NCBI RefSeq assembly: GCF_009793335.1
Contig: NZ_WING01000001.1
Span: 3,658,001-3,722,000 of the forward strand
DNA from: Actinomadura sp. J1-007
Lineage (GTDB): Bacteria; Actinomycetota; Actinomycetes; Streptosporangiales; Streptosporangiaceae
Length of the DNA stretch: 64,000 nt
Reading direction: 5' to 3'
The notes beneath the pieces are model-generated. The model was not told where the DNA came from and ran no database searches. It saw only the letters and a list, made by a program, of their open reading frames with translations. How positions within the stretch are numbered: the stretch's first letter is position 1; every line of letters begins with the position of its first letter. Positions 18,841 through 26,460 of the stretch are shown one piece after another. The position numbers and the translations under genes were made by a program.

Positions 18841-20025
18841 ATGAGCCTTGAAGTACTGATCTCGGGGGCGTCCGTCGCGGGCCCCGCGCTGGCCTACTGG
18901 CTGGTCCGGCACGGCTGCGCCGTGACCGTCGTCGAGAGGGCGGTGGTGTTGCGCGAGGGCGGGTACGCGGTCGACTTCCGCGGCGACGCGCATCTCGGCG
19001 TGCTGCGGCGGATGGGCGTCCTCGGCGAGATCGAGGCCGCCCGGACCCGCATGGGCGCGATGGTGACGGTCGACCGCGACGGCCGCGAGCGGTGGACGAT
19101 GCCGGAGGACCTCTTCGCGGGCGACGTCGAGATCCTGCGCGGCGATCTCGTCCGCATCCTGTACGAGGCGAGCAGGGACGGCGCCGAGTACGTGTTCGGC
19201 GACTCCGTCACCGCGCTGGAGGAGGACCCGGACGGCGTCCGCGTGACGTTCGAGCACGGCCCGCCCCGCCGGTACGACCTGGTGATCGGCGCGGACGGCT
19301 ACCACTCCAACGTGCGCTCCCTGGCGTTCGGCCCGGAACACCGCTACGCGACCCATCTCGGCCTCTACAACGCCGTCTTCACCACCGACAACCATCTCAA
19401 GCTGGACCACTCCGGGCTCGGCTACAGCGAGCGCGGCAGGCTCGTCGCGATCTACAGCGCGCGCGGCAACACCGAGGCGAAGGCCATGTTCTACTTCGCG
19501 TCCCCGCCGCTGGACGACGAGGGCCGGCGCGATCCGGAGCGGCAGAAGAAGATCCTCGCGGAACGGTTCGCGGGCCACGGCTGGGAGACCGAACGGCTGC
19601 TCGCCGCGATGGCGGACGCGCCCGACTTCTACTTCGACGCCGTCGGCCAGATCCACGTGGACGGCTGGTCGCGCGGGCGGGTGGCGCTGCTCGGCGACGC
19701 GGCGGCGTGCCCGTCCTCGCTGTCGGGCATGGGCACCGGCCTCGCCGTCGTCGGGGCGTACGTGCTGGCCGGGGAGATCGCCGCCTCGCCGAAGGACCAC
19801 CGCGCCGCGTTCGCCCGGTACGAGGCGGTGATGCGGCCGTACGCGGAACGCTGCCAGAAGCAGGGGAAGGGCGCGGCGAAGTTCATCGCGCCGGAGGGAC
19901 GGATCATGACGTGGCTGCTCGCCCAGCAGCAGCGGGCGTTCCCCTACCTGCCCGGCAAGGGCCTGATCGCGAAGGCCGCGCGCCGTACCGCCGAGGCCGT
20001 GGACCTCCCCGACTACGCGCTCTGA
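18841..20025 (+). CDS. FAD-dependent monooxygenase (PHBH / TetX-like group A flavoprotein)
   Basis: 394 aa. The N-terminal dinucleotide fold is ISGASVAGPALAYWLVRHG, a variant of GxGxxG in which the central Gly is Val. The DG motif is VIGADGYHSNVRS and the GD motif is RVALLGDAAACPSSLSG. The C-terminus is a short helical tail. Group A monooxygenases hydroxylate aromatic or polyketide substrates using NAD(P)H, and TetX-type members inactivate antibiotics. It stands between two regulator genes, and the substrate is unknown. Confidence 0.9.
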   Translation: MSLEVLISGASVAGPALAYWLVRHGCAVTVVERAVVLREGGYAVDFRGDAHLGVLRRMGVLGEIEAARTRMGAMVTVDRDGRERWTMPEDLFAGDVEILRGDLVRILYEASRDGAEYVFGDSVTALEEDPDGVRVTFEHGPPRRYDLVIGADGYHSNVRSLAFGPEHRYATHLGLYNAVFTTDNHLKLDHSGLGYSERGRLVAIYSARGNTEAKAMFYFASPPLDDEGRRDPERQKKILAERFAGHGWETERLLAAMADAPDFYFDAVGQIHVDGWSRGRVALLGDAAACPSSLSGMGTGLAVVGAYVLAGEIAASPKDHRAAFARYEAVMRPYAERCQKQGKGAAKFIAPEGRIMTWLLAQQQRAFPYLPGKGLIAKAARRTAEAVDLPDYAL

Positions 20026-20189
20026 CGCCCCGTGCGGGGCCCACCGCGCGGCCCGCCCGTTGTCCCGAGCGAACGAAAACGCCCTTCGAGGACTTGACGC
20101 GCGTGACTACCTTCCCGCGTCCGCGCACGCGACCGTGGAGTGCTCGGTACGAGAGAGGTGATCGGGGCCTTTGACCACGGGAGGTCCGG

Positions 20190-21403
20190 ATGGGCGAGCG
20201 GACGGGAGCCCGCGCCGCGCGGCTGCGGCTGACCGAGGTGCCCGCGGGGACGGCCGATTCCCTGCGCCCGTACCTGAGGGCCGCGGCCGAGGAGATGGTG
20301 CGCGAGATCCAGGGCATGGTGCCCGAGTACGACCGGGCGCCGCAGAGCCGGTACGGGCAGCGGATGCGGTGGGTCACCGAGGAGACCGTGCGGCGGTTCG
20401 TGGACGCGATGGGCCGCGCCGACATCGAGTGGGAGCCGCTGACCGAGATCTTCGTCGGCATCGGCGCGTACGAGGCGCGGCGCGGCCGGAGCCTGAACGG
20501 CCTCCAGACGGCGATCCGGGTGAGCGGGCAGGTCGCCTGCCGCCGGTTCATCAAGGACGCGCGGCGGCTCGACTGGCCGCTGACCGCGCTCGGGCACATC
20601 GTCGAGTCGCTGTTCGTGTACCTGGAGGGCCTGGCGGGCGCCGCCGCGCAGGGCTACGCCGACGCGCAGGAGCGCCTCGCGACCGAGCGGGAACGGCACC
20701 GGTGGCGGCTGCGCGACCTGCTCGTGGCGCAGCCGCCCGCCAGCCCGGAGGCGGTCGCGGAACTCGCCCAGCAGGCCGGGTGGGAGACGCCGCGCACCGT
20801 CGCCGCCGTCGCGCTCGGACCCGCGGTGGAACGGCACGCCCCGGTCATCCCGCCGATGGTCCTCGCCGACTGGCACGGGCGCGAGCCGTACCTCGTCGTC
20901 CCCGACCCGGACGGGCCGGGCCGCCGGCGCATGGTCGCCGCGCTGGTCGGGGACCGCCCGGCGGCGGTCGGGCCGACCGTCCCGCCGGCGCGGGCGGGGT
21001 GTCGCTGCGCTGGGCGCGCCGCACGCTGGACCTCGCGGCGCGCGGCGTCATCCGCGACAAGGGCCCGGTGAGCTGGCTGGACCACGTGCCCACGCTCGTC
21101 GCCTCAAGCGGCGAGGAGGTGCTGGAGCTGGCGATCGCGGTACGGCTCGCGCCGCTGCTGGCGCTGCCCCGCAACCGCCGCGTCCCGCTCGCGAAGACGC
21201 TGCTGGCGTACCTGGAGAACCACGACAACGCCGTCGCGGCGGCGGAGCGGCTGATGGTGCACGAGCAGACCGTCCGCTACCGCGTGCGCCGCCTGGAGGA
21301 GCTCTTCGGCGACGCGCTCCACGACCCGGACGGCCGCCTCGAACTGCTGCTCCTGCTGCACGCCTGGACCCGGTTCCCGAGGGCGGACGGCGCCGGACCC
21401 TGA
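20190..21403 (+). CDS. PucR/CdaR-family transcriptional regulator, frameshifted
   Basis: ATG 20190 has GGGAGG 9 bp upstream. The N-terminal sensor part (residues 1-270) ends at a frame change at 20996-20999. Adding one G gives AGVSLRWARRTLDLAARG and continues to the PucR C-terminal HTH, LLAYLENHDNAVAAAERLMV then HEQTVRYRVRRLEELFG. Corrected length is about 404 aa. The family commonly controls purine or other nitrogen catabolism. No catabolic operon is adjacent, so the target is unclear. Confidence 0.85.
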
Positions 21404-21420
21404 CGCGCCCGTTCCGGCGG

Positions 21421-21466
21421 GCCGTACAGCCCGTACAGCCTGTACGGCCCGTACAGGCTGTACGGC
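21421..21466. terminator. Bidirectional terminator dyad between convergent genes
   Basis: Perfect 11-bp outer arms GCCGTACAGCC (21421-21431) and GGCTGTACGGC (21456-21466) enclose a second palindrome with 10-bp arms GCCTGTACGG and CCGTACAGGC. It lies between the stops of the PucR-type and esterase genes. Confidence 0.7.
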
Positions 21467-21470
21467 GCGG

Positions 21471-22373
21471 TCAGCGGCGGACGTGCCGGGCGAAGAAGTC
21501 CCACAGGAGCGGGGACGCCGCGACGCCCTTGCCGCGCCCGTCCGGCCAGGTGTGCCCGCCGTCGAAGACCGTGCAGAACTCGACCTGCACCCGGGCCGCC
21601 CCGGCGGACGTGCGGCAGACGGTGGACGCGGCGTCCAGGATGATCCGGTCGAGCGGCGGCAGCCCGTCGAGCGTCCGCCAGAAGTCCATGATCGCCGAGA
21701 CGGGCGGGAAGGGCGTCTCGTTGTTCCAGTCCTGGTTGCCGCCCCCGCCGAACGGCACGGAGAAGTCGGCGGTGCCGTGCACGGCGATCAGCGACACCGG
21801 CCGCTCCGGCTCGCACGGCACCGCGAGCGAGCCCGACACGACGCCGATCGCCGCGACCTTCCCGGCCCGTTCGCACGCGTACCGGTACGCCATGCCGCCG
21901 CCGTTGGAGAACCCGGTCAGGTAGACGCGGCGCGGGTCGGCGAGGCCCTCCTTCACCAGCGTGCCGATCAGCCGGTCGAGGAACGCGACGTCGTCGACGC
22001 CCGCCATCCGCGCGAACCAGCAGCAGCCGCCCGCGTTCCACGTCCCCATGAACCCGTTCGGGTAGGCGACGAGGAACCCCTTCGCGTCGGCGACCGCGTC
22101 GAACCCCGTGGACTGCTCCATGTACTTCGCGTCGTTCAGCCCGCCGTGCAGCGCGACGACCAGCGGCCGGGGACGCGCCCGGCCCGGCGGGACGCGCAGC
22201 AGGTAGTCCCGCTTCCACAGGCCGTACATGGTGACGGCCCGCTCGTGCGTCCCCGCCCCCGGCCGGCCCGCCGGAGCCGCGCCCGTCCGGGCCGCCGAGG
22301 CGGCGGGGGCGGTCAGCGGGGCCAGGGCGGCCAGCAGGACGCACACGAGCAGGACGCGCAGCACGTTCTTCAT
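21471..22373 (-). CDS. Secreted PHB-depolymerase / feruloyl-esterase family hydrolase
   Basis: 300 aa with a Sec signal peptide (MKNVLRVLLVCVLLAALAPL, cleavage after about ASA at 27). The nucleophile elbow is GFSNGG with S156. Probable triad partners are D203 in HGTADFSVPF and H274 in GGHTWPDG. This is the LpqC/PHB depolymerase-like group of extracellular esterases acting on polyesters or acetylated or feruloylated polysaccharides. It neighbours the cutinase-like gene in the same orientation, so both may belong to a secreted ester-degrading set. Confidence 0.9.
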   Translation of the reverse strand: MKNVLRVLLVCVLLAALAPLTAPAASAARTGAAPAGRPGAGTHERAVTMYGLWKRDYLLRVPPGRARPRPLVVALHGGLNDAKYMEQSTGFDAVADAKGFLVAYPNGFMGTWNAGGCCWFARMAGVDDVAFLDRLIGTLVKEGLADPRRVYLTGFSNGGGMAYRYACERAGKVAAIGVVSGSLAVPCEPERPVSLIAVHGTADFSVPFGGGGNQDWNNETPFPPVSAIMDFWRTLDGLPPLDRIILDAASTVCRTSAGAARVQVEFCTVFDGGHTWPDGRGKGVAASPLLWDFFARHVRR

Positions 22374-22621
22374 GGGGTGGATCCTCGGCTTACCGCCAGG
22401 GGCGCGGCTACTGCCGAACCGCACCACTTGATCACCGGAATGCGCACCTGGGCACGTAAATGACCGAGCGCTCACTTGGCGTCTCCGAACGTGGCCGCTC
22501 TCCGGACGCCGCGAAGGGCGGTCCGGGACTCCGCGCCCCGGACCGCCCCCTCCCCGATGCCTGACCGCGCGCCTTCGCGCCGCGCTCACGCGCCGCGCTC
22601 AGGCGGCGGGCTGTGCCGCGC

Positions 22622-23563
22622 TCACGCGGCGGGCTGTGCCGCGGCGCCGTTCGGGCAGGTGTCCCTGTACTCGGAGATGGCGGCGCTCGGGGCCGGCGCC
22701 GGGCACAGGAACTTGTCGTAGCGGGTGTCGTCGTCCACGAACCGCTTCATCCACGAGATGGCGTACTTCGCGATCGTCGCGTTCGGGGTGTTGAACGTCA
22801 TGTGCCCGGCGTTCTTCAGCTCCAGGTACGCCTTCTCCGGCGCGGCGGCGATGCTCTGGTAGAACGGCTCGGCGTGCATGCCGACCGCGGCGATGAAGTC
22901 GTTGTCCGCGCCCATGACCATGGTCGGCACCCGCACCGCGCTCCAGTCGCGTTCGAGGTGCCACGGCGCGAGGGGCACCGCCGCCCGGAGCGTCGGGCGC
23001 TTCTGCGCCGCGCGCAGCGTGCCGCCGCCACCCATCGAGTGGCCCATCACCGCGAGGCGCGACGTGTCGATGCGGCTCGCGGCCTTGCTCTTGGTGGTCA
23101 TGTAGTCGAGCGCGGCGAGCAACTGGTCGGCGCGCTCGTCGGGCGCGTTCAGCAGGCTGAGCGTCTCCAGCGTCATCACGACGAAGCCCTGCGAGGCGAG
23201 CCGCGGCCCGTACCAGTCGATCCACGCCTGCGGCGAGACGAACCCCGGCGACACCGCGATCGCGCCGAACGTGCCCTGCGAGGTGTCGGTGGGCGCGTAG
23301 ATGGTGCCCTTGTTGAAGCCCGTCCCGCTGCCCTGCGGCACGTCGATCTTCTCGACCGCGAACGGGCCCTTCTCCGCCGTGACGCTCGACTCCGTCGGCG
23401 CGGGCCCGCGCTCGTACGGGTTGGCGGCGCGCGGCGCGGAGAGCGCGGCCCGCGCGGACGGCGCGCCCGCCGCCTGCGCGGGCGCCGCGACGGCGGTACC
23501 CGCCGCGGCCAGCGCGATGGCGGCGGGCAGCACTCTCAGCGAATCCCTCAGACGCCTGTTCAT
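22622..23563 (-). CDS. Secreted cutinase / polyester (PET) hydrolase homologue
   Basis: 313 aa with a signal peptide ending near APAQA (31). The mature part follows Thermobifida cutinases: NPYERGPAPT, GHSMGGGGTLRAA with S176, PWHLERDW with W201, D222 in GADND and H254 in NAGHMTFN. Two C-terminal cysteines (FLCP and DTCPNG) sit where the cutinase disulfide is. The oxyanion and aromatic-clamp position following SPG is Phe108 instead of the usual Tyr. Extracellular hydrolysis of cutin-like or synthetic polyesters is likely. The preferred substrate is not deducible. Confidence 0.93.
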   Translation of the reverse strand: MNRRLRDSLRVLPAAIALAAAGTAVAAPAQAAGAPSARAALSAPRAANPYERGPAPTESSVTAEKGPFAVEKIDVPQGSGTGFNKGTIYAPTDTSQGTFGAIAVSPGFVSPQAWIDWYGPRLASQGFVVMTLETLSLLNAPDERADQLLAALDYMTTKSKAASRIDTSRLAVMGHSMGGGGTLRAAQKRPTLRAAVPLAPWHLERDWSAVRVPTMVMGADNDFIAAVGMHAEPFYQSIAAAPEKAYLELKNAGHMTFNTPNATIAKYAISWMKRFVDDDTRYDKFLCPAPAPSAAISEYRDTCPNGAAAQPAA

Positions 23564-23656
23564 CGGGGCGGTCCTTTCTCGGGGTGGGAGGTGGAAAGGA
23601 TTGTGCGGGCGCGCCGCCCCGATTGCTGCACAGAACCCTCCGCACTTTTCACCCCC

Positions 23657-23679
23657 CCTTTGTCGGCCCCCGACAAAGG
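23657..23679. promoter_or_regulatory. Perfect 10-3-10 palindrome upstream of the cutinase gene
   Basis: CCTTTGTCGG and CCGACAAAGG are separated by CCC. It lies 94 bp upstream of the cutinase start and 139 bp after the helicase stop. It could be a regulator operator for the cutinase gene or a short terminator for the helicase; there is no T tract. Confidence 0.45.
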
Positions 23680-23817
23680 CGCGGCCCGCGCGTACGGCGC
23701 CGGTGGGGCGCCGCCGCGCGGGCCGCGGGCATGGCGAACGCGCGGCACCCGGCGAGGGGAATCCCGCCGCCGCGTACCGCGCGTGTATGTCGGCGCCCGG
23801 AAGGGGGCGCCCGCCTG

Positions 23818-25539
23818 TCAGGTGTTGTTGGAGCCGACGGCCCCGGTGCGCGCACCGCGGCCTCGCCGCGCTCCGCGCCGGCGCCCGGACGCGTCGCGCT
23901 GAGCGGACGCGTCGCGCTGCGCCGGGCCTCCGCGCTGCCCGGCGGCGGCGCGCTGGCCGGTGCGCTGCGCCGACCCGTCGCGCTGGCCGGAGCCCGCGCG
24001 CGAGCCGGGCGCGTCGCGCTGCGCCGTCGCGCCGTACCGCCCGGAGTCGCCCCGTCCGGACGAGTCGCCCCGCCCGGACGCCTCGCGCGACCCGGAGGCG
24101 TCGCTCCGGCGGGCGGGCTCGCCGCGCCCGCCCGAGCCGCGGCCGTTCCTGCGGCGGGACGAGCCGCCCCGCTTGGCCTGGCCGCCCTCGTCCGTACGGG
24201 CGGGAGCGGCGGACGCGGCGGGCGCGATCGTCACGGGCGTCTCGGACGGCGCGCGGGCGCCGGTGATGCGGGCGAGGTCGGGGTCGCCGGGCCGCACCCG
24301 CGTGACCACCGGCTTGATCCGCGCCATGGCCATGAGCTGGTCCATCTCGCGGCGCTCGGCGGGCAGCACGAGCGTGACCACGGTGCCGGACTCGCCGGCG
24401 CGGGCCGTACGGCCGCCGCGGTGCAGGTAGTCCTTGTGGTCCACGGGCGGGTCGACGTTGACCACGAGGTCGAGGCCGTCGATGTGGATGCCGCGCGCCG
24501 CGACGTTGGTCGCGATCAGCGCGGTCACGCCGCCGGTGCGGAACTGCTCCAGCGTGCGGTTGCGCTGCGGCTGCGACTTGCCGCCGTGCAGCGCCGCCGC
24601 GCGGACGCCGCGCTTGAGCAGCTTGCGGGCGAGCCGGTCGGCCACGTGCTTCTTGCCGACGAACATGATGACGCGGCCGTCGCGCGCCGCGATGTGCGCG
24701 GCGGCGTCGTGCTTGTCGTCGTCGTCCACGTGCAGGAGGTGGTGCTCCATCGTGGTGACCGCGCCGGCGGACGGGTCCACCGAGTGCGTGACGGGGTCGT
24801 TCAGGAAGCGGCGGACGAGCCGGTCGACGTTGCGGTCGAGGGTCGCGGAGAACAGCATCCGCTGCCCGTCCGGGCGGACCTGGTCGAGCAGCGCGGTGAC
24901 CTGCGGCAGGAAGCCCATGTCGGCCATCTGGTCGGCCTCGTCCAGGACGGTGGTCTCGACCTGGTCGAGCCGGCAGTCGCCGCGGTCGATGAGGTCGGCG
25001 AGCCGTCCGGGCGTCGCGACCAGCACCTCGGCCCCGCGCCGCAGCGCCTCGGCCTGGCGGTTCAGCGACATGCCGCCGACGACGGTCGCGATGTGCAGGC
25101 GCACGGCCTCGGCGTACGGGGTGAGGGCGTCGGTGACCTGCTGCGCGAGCTCGCGCGTGGGCACCAGCACCAGCACCAGGGGACGGCGGGGCTCGGCGCG
25201 GCGGCCCGCGGTGCGGGCGAGGAGCGCGAGGCCGAACGCGAGGGTCTTGCCCGAGCCGGTCCGGCCGCGGCCGAGGGCGTCGCGCCCGTTCAGCGTGTCG
25301 GGCAGCGTCGCGGCCTGGATGGGGAACGGCTCGGTGACGCCCTGGCGGGTGAGGGTGTCGAGCAGTGCGCCGGGCATGTCGAGCTCGTCGAACGACGAGA
25401 CCGGGGGCAGCGGCGGCGTGGTGCTCTCGGGGAGGGCGAAGTCGCCCTGCGGCGCCGCGGGCGCGGTGGCCCTGCGGGCGCCGCCGCGCGGACGCGAGGA
25501 GCGGCCGGGCGCGGAGCGGGAGCGTGCGTTGTGGGGCAT
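23818..25539 (-). CDS. DEAD-box RNA helicase with low-complexity RNA-binding tail
   Basis: 573 aa. Motifs in order: Q motif and GRGRTGSGKT, PTRELAQQV, TPGRL, VLDEADQM (DEAD), FSATL, then domain 2 with ATNVAARGIHIDGLDLV and HRGGRTARAGE. After residue about 420 comes a Ser/Gly/Arg/Gln tail with AQRDAS-like repeats, typical of cold-shock helicases that remodel RNA or ribosomes. It lies downstream of and codirectional with the cold-shock gene, with a terminator-like hairpin between, so a shared cold response is plausible. Start ATG 25539. Confidence 0.95.
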   Translation of the reverse strand: MPHNARSRSAPGRSSRPRGGARRATAPAAPQGDFALPESTTPPLPPVSSFDELDMPGALLDTLTRQGVTEPFPIQAATLPDTLNGRDALGRGRTGSGKTLAFGLALLARTAGRRAEPRRPLVLVLVPTRELAQQVTDALTPYAEAVRLHIATVVGGMSLNRQAEALRRGAEVLVATPGRLADLIDRGDCRLDQVETTVLDEADQMADMGFLPQVTALLDQVRPDGQRMLFSATLDRNVDRLVRRFLNDPVTHSVDPSAGAVTTMEHHLLHVDDDDKHDAAAHIAARDGRVIMFVGKKHVADRLARKLLKRGVRAAALHGGKSQPQRNRTLEQFRTGGVTALIATNVAARGIHIDGLDLVVNVDPPVDHKDYLHRGGRTARAGESGTVVTLVLPAERREMDQLMAMARIKPVVTRVRPGDPDLARITGARAPSETPVTIAPAASAAPARTDEGGQAKRGGSSRRRNGRGSGGRGEPARRSDASGSREASGRGDSSGRGDSGRYGATAQRDAPGSRAGSGQRDGSAQRTGQRAAAGQRGGPAQRDASAQRDASGRRRGARRGRGARTGAVGSNNT

Positions 25540-25658
25540 TCGGGGAAAGAAACCTTCCTCGGGCGGCGCGTGTCGAGGAGTGTTCAGCCGCGCGGTACCG
25601 CACGAAGAAGTCGCAAGAACGAGCCAGGGGAAAAGGCGAGCGCGTGCTCGCATGAGAA

Positions 25659-25690
25659 CGGCGGGCCGCGGCCGGTGGCCGGGCCCGCCG
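25659..25690 (-). terminator. Terminator hairpin after the cold-shock gene
   Basis: Stem CGGCGGGCC (25659-25667) with GGCCCGCCG (25682-25690) lies 14 bp downstream of the cold-shock gene stop on the minus strand. Confidence 0.6.
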
Positions 25691-25703
25691 GGGGTCACCG
25701 CGT

Positions 25704-25907
25704 TCAGGCGGGGAGGATGTTCTCCGCCTGGAGCCCCTTCTGGCCCTGGGTGACGTCGAACGACACCTTCTGGCCTTCCTGGAGCTCCCGGTAGCCGGAA
25801 CCGGCGATGTTGGAGAAGTGGGCGAAGACGTCGGGGCCGCCGCCGTCCTGCTCGATGAAGCCGAAGCCCTTTTCGGCGTTGAACCACTTCACAGTGCCTG
25901 AGGCCAT
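25704..25907 (-). CDS. Cold-shock protein, CspA family
   Basis: 67 aa, full family length. RNP1 is KGFGFIEQD and RNP2 is DVFAHFSNI, so it is a single-stranded RNA/DNA chaperone of the OB fold. ATG 25907 follows AAGGGAG with 7-bp spacing. The leader carries two hairpins (25932-25956 and 25996-26031), the second with a T tract, suggesting post-initiation control. Confidence 0.97.
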   Translation of the reverse strand: MASGTVKWFNAEKGFGFIEQDGGGPDVFAHFSNIAGSGYRELQEGQKVSFDVTQGQKGLQAENILPA

Positions 25908-25931
25908 GTCTGACTCCCTTAGGGTCAATGC

Positions 25932-25956
25932 CCGGTCCCGCACCGTGCGGGGCCGG
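25932..25956 (-). promoter_or_regulatory. GC-rich hairpin in the cold-shock gene leader
   Basis: Arms CCGGTCCCGCAC (25932-25943) and GTGCGGGGCCGG (25945-25956) pair except at one position. The hairpin ends about 10 bp before the ribosome site and could control its exposure. Confidence 0.5.
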
Positions 25957-25995
25957 AGTTGCCGCGAAGATCCCATCCGGAAGATCCAGAACAAC

Positions 25996-26031
25996 AAAAA
26001 ATGCGCCTGAGGAGAAGAACCAGCAGGCGCA
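25996..26031 (-). terminator. Intrinsic terminator or attenuator in the cold-shock gene leader
   Basis: On the minus strand TGCGCCTG pairs with CAGGCGCA across a 14-nt loop, followed by six Ts. Textbook intrinsic terminators are uncommon in this GC-rich window. It may stop transcripts from the upstream LAL gene or attenuate the cold-shock gene. Confidence 0.65.
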
Positions 26032-26229
26032 CACAAGAGTCTATGAGAACCGCAACACCCAAAGTCTACCACGACGTCCCGGCGTCCTGCGAAATCGGCC
26101 TCCCCGTATCGCCGGAAAACCCTTGTGCGCAGGGGTTTCTCGACGATGCGGCACCCCCGCGCGAGGGCACGCGGGGGATTGGTTCGGCAAAGAACGCCCT
26201 GTTATCGCCCAACAGGGCGCATACTGGCA

Positions 26230-26460
26230 ATGATGAAAGCACCGAGAGCCGCCACGCGGCGACACCTGCCGACCAGTCCCTTCAAACCACCGCCCGCGGC
26301 CCCGCCCGTCGAGCAGTACGAGGTCGACGACCGGGTCAGCCACGACAAGTACGGCCTCGGCCGCGTCGTCGACGTCGTCGGCGATTCCGCCATCGTCGTC
26401 GACTTCGGGACCCAGAAGGTGCGGATCCCGTCGCCCTTCGCCAAGCTGATCAAGATCTGA
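26230..26460 (+). CDS. Small Tudor/SH3-like domain protein resembling the UvrD/PcrA C-terminus
   Basis: 76 aa from the first of two tandem ATGs (26230 and 26233). After a Pro-rich start the conserved part reads VDDRVSHDKYGLGRVVDVVG then AIVVDFGTQKVRI, like the C-terminal domain with which UvrD/PcrA helicases bind RNA polymerase. A role in transcription-coupled processes is possible but inferred. No ribosome site is seen, so translation may be leaderless. The gene overlaps the convergent LAL gene by 11 bp at the 3' end. Confidence 0.8.
   Translation: MMKAPRAATRRHLPTSPFKPPPAAPPVEQYEVDDRVSHDKYGLGRVVDVVGDSAIVVDFGTQKVRIPSPFAKLIKI

Noticed and set aside
14280..18842. 1520-codon open frame on the minus strand
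   Set aside because: It is the antisense shadow of the BTAD regulator, whose motifs are unambiguous on the plus strand.
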